A stretch of DNA of 5,442 nucleotides from Bacillota bacterium (GTDB lineage Bacteria > Bacillota > UBA4882 > UBA8346): assembly GCA_028282485.1 (NCBI GenBank), contig JANQHU010000397.1, positions 1 to 5,442 on the forward strand. Direction: 5' to 3'. Made by a program: the position numbers and the translations under genes. Below are positions 4,042 through 5,442 of the stretch, piece by piece (the first letter of the stretch is position 1; every line of letters begins with the position of its first letter). The notes beneath the pieces were generated by a model, which had not been told where the DNA came from, ran no database searches, and was given only the letters and a program-made list of their open reading frames with translations.

Positions 4042-5442
4042 TTAGTCGCCTTTAATCTGCACCCGACCAAAATCTTGATTTTTCAAGTCCGCTTCTGCGA
4101 TCCAAAAAGACAGCTTGCTAAATCCCGGCCAAGTCATCCCCATTATTTCTTCACTATCAATTTGTAATAAAAGCTGTGCTGGTCTTCCCTCTTCGGGAGG
4201 ATGATTTCCCAGCTGCTGGTTCGTAATTTGTTGGGGTGAAGCTTCAGGGCGCATTACTTTTTGTAAAATATTTACGAGAGAAGTCCCTGCTTGATGCCGA
4301 AGATTATCAAGACCCCGACTATTAAAGAGTTTAAAACAAGAAAGACCTGATAAGGCTTCTTCTCCATAGCTTTCTGGTCCCCCGGCATCATCAAAAAAGC
4401 CGGAATCTTGATCATGATAACCTAGTAACCGATGAATGGTTTCTCCCGGATAACCATAACCATTAGCCTCTCTAACTTGATCATAAACGAATTCGTAAAG
4501 AACTTGCTCCTCATCGGTTAAAGCCAACTTGTTGATCTCCTCAGAATTAAGCTGGGGTAATAAAACTTCTTTTTTGAAACTAATACTAGCCTCTTTATAA
4601 GCCACAACCGAAACTGATTCACTTACTGGGGGAGGAGTCCGCACTAAATCCCATTCAGCCCCGTCATCATAAAGAACCGCCCCTTCTAGCTGGTCCTCCG
4701 GGGTAGTAGGCCCTAATTGATTAACAAAGAAATAAAGCATCCCCGTTTCCGGCAATAAGTATTTAAACTCATCTCTTTGGACTTCATCCAAACGAAGCTG
4801 GGCTACAAACTGCAGGGCTTGGCCCTGTTGGTCCGTTGGCCAACTAATTTGGGGAGCCAGATCGGGTAAGACCCCTAATTTAGAACGCCCAAAGGAAGGG
4901 TTTGTTTTTAGGGCGGTAATTTGAATTCTTAATGAAGGTTTTATTAATTCCAGAAGCTCCGGGATTAACCGTGGGAAACCGCTTATTTTTAATAATTCTA
5001 AAATTTCAATGGGATCCCTTATTCCTAGGAAAGCCTGGTTCACTATTTTCTGTCGCATTCTCTGACGCAGATTAGTCGCCACTCGTTGCAAACGTTTCTG
5101 GAGTCCTACAAATTGGTAGGCTTCCAGAACCTTCTGGTAGTAAGGATGATCAACTCCGATACTCTTTTCCCAGGAATGCAGGGCTTTTTTGAGCTGCTTC
5201 TCCCCTTTGGCAAAGGCATACTCTTTCTTATAAAGCAAGCCAAAATTAGCTAATAATAACCCATAAGCCGGATGATCGCTACCAAAGACTCGGGTCACTT
5301 GGCCCAGGCTCTGCTGAAAAAACTGCTCCGCTTCGCGAAATCTGCCGTGTTTTTGATATGCCATGGCCAACCGATTAATAAATGATACTAGATTATGTAA
5401 AATCGAATGAAATCCTTTTTGGTGAGACAGTTTCGCTTTGGC
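4042..5442 (-). CDS. TPR-DUF1963 (YwqG-like) fusion protein, 5' end outside window
   Basis: The frame is open from the right edge to TAA at 4042-4044, giving 466 visible residues. The codons for the first 24 (from AKAKLSHQKG) lie before a TTG at 5368-5370. That TTG sits inside a TPR helix (INRLAMAYQKHGRFREAEQFF), so it is not the start. Visible residues about 16-110 look like tetratricopeptide repeats of the kinesin-light-chain type: HPAYGLLLANFGLLYKK and DHPYYQKVLEAY follow the repeat spacing. A helical linker (about 130-175, IEILELLKISGFPRLIPELLELI) leads to a DUF1963/YwqG domain: SKLGVLPDLAPQISWP (187-202), LQFVAQLRLDEV, LLPETGMLYFFVNQ, HRLLGYHDQ (about 337-345), LLLQIDSEEIMGMTWPG (424-440) and LSFWIAEADL. 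TPRs usually bind partner proteins; DUF1963 has no settled function. There is no membrane segment in the visible part. The stretch between LLGYHDQ and LLLQIDSEE, about 80 residues, looks longer than usual. The protein is probably cytosolic. Confidence 0.85.
   Translation of the reverse strand, partial: AKAKLSHQKGFHSILHNLVSFINRLAMAYQKHGRFREAEQFFQQSLGQVTRVFGSDHPAYGLLLANFGLLYKKEYAFAKGEKQLKKALHSWEKSIGVDHPYYQKVLEAYQFVGLQKRLQRVATNLRQRMRQKIVNQAFLGIRDPIEILELLKISGFPRLIPELLELIKPSLRIQITALKTNPSFGRSKLGVLPDLAPQISWPTDQQGQALQFVAQLRLDEVQRDEFKYLLPETGMLYFFVNQLGPTTPEDQLEGAVLYDDGAEWDLVRTPPPVSESVSVVAYKEASISFKKEVLLPQLNSEEINKLALTDEEQVLYEFVYDQVREANGYGYPGETIHRLLGYHDQDSGFFDDAGGPESYGEEALSGLSCFKLFNSRGLDNLRHQAGTSLVNILQKVMRPEASPQQITNQQLGNHPPEEGRPAQLLLQIDSEEIMGMTWPGFSKLSFWIAEADLKNQDFGRVQIKGD

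Noticed and set aside
5368..5370. TTG as the start of the TPR-DUF1963 gene
   Set aside because: The frame stays open to the window edge and the upstream residues complete a TPR helix, so this TTG is an internal Leu codon.

Overview
The window looks like a chromosomal segment of a low-to-mid GC bacterium, most likely a Bacillota (Firmicutes) member. The reasons are AGGAGG-type ribosome binding sites, sigma-A-like promoters (TTTACA/TATAAT and an extended -10), GTG and TTG starts, and an OpuB/OpuC/ProX-type osmoprotectant-binding protein. No mobile element, tRNA, rRNA or CRISPR array is visible. The taxon is an inference from style, not from a marker match.

Left part (1-1892) is visibly AT-rich. 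It starts with the 3' end of a glycine betaine/choline-type ABC transporter substrate-binding protein (+), closed by a hairpin terminator at 306-352. Next come two divergent genes. One encodes a 99-residue orphan protein (-, 394-693) with a charged helix and a Pro-rich tail. The other encodes a 292-residue permuted papain-fold (YiiX/NlpC-P60-like) hydrolase candidate (+, 1014-1892). The roughly 320-base gap between them carries one well-formed promoter for each gene, and the ribosome binding site of the hydrolase gene can pair with an upstream element.

Right part (2037-5442) is more GC-balanced. It holds ychF (+), the universally conserved HAS-type P-loop ATPase/GTPase of translation and stress, with its own promoter. 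Converging on it from the right are two minus-strand genes: a Nit2/omega-amidase-like carbon-nitrogen hydrolase (3147-3956) and, upstream of it, a protein joining TPR repeats to a DUF1963 (YwqG-like) domain. The last one runs off the right edge, so its true start is not in the window.

The genes do not form one obvious pathway. The two minus-strand genes at the right may be co-transcribed (85-base gap, no clear promoter or terminator). The AT-rich divergent pair at the left is the least ordinary part and reads like a small accessory insert between housekeeping genes.
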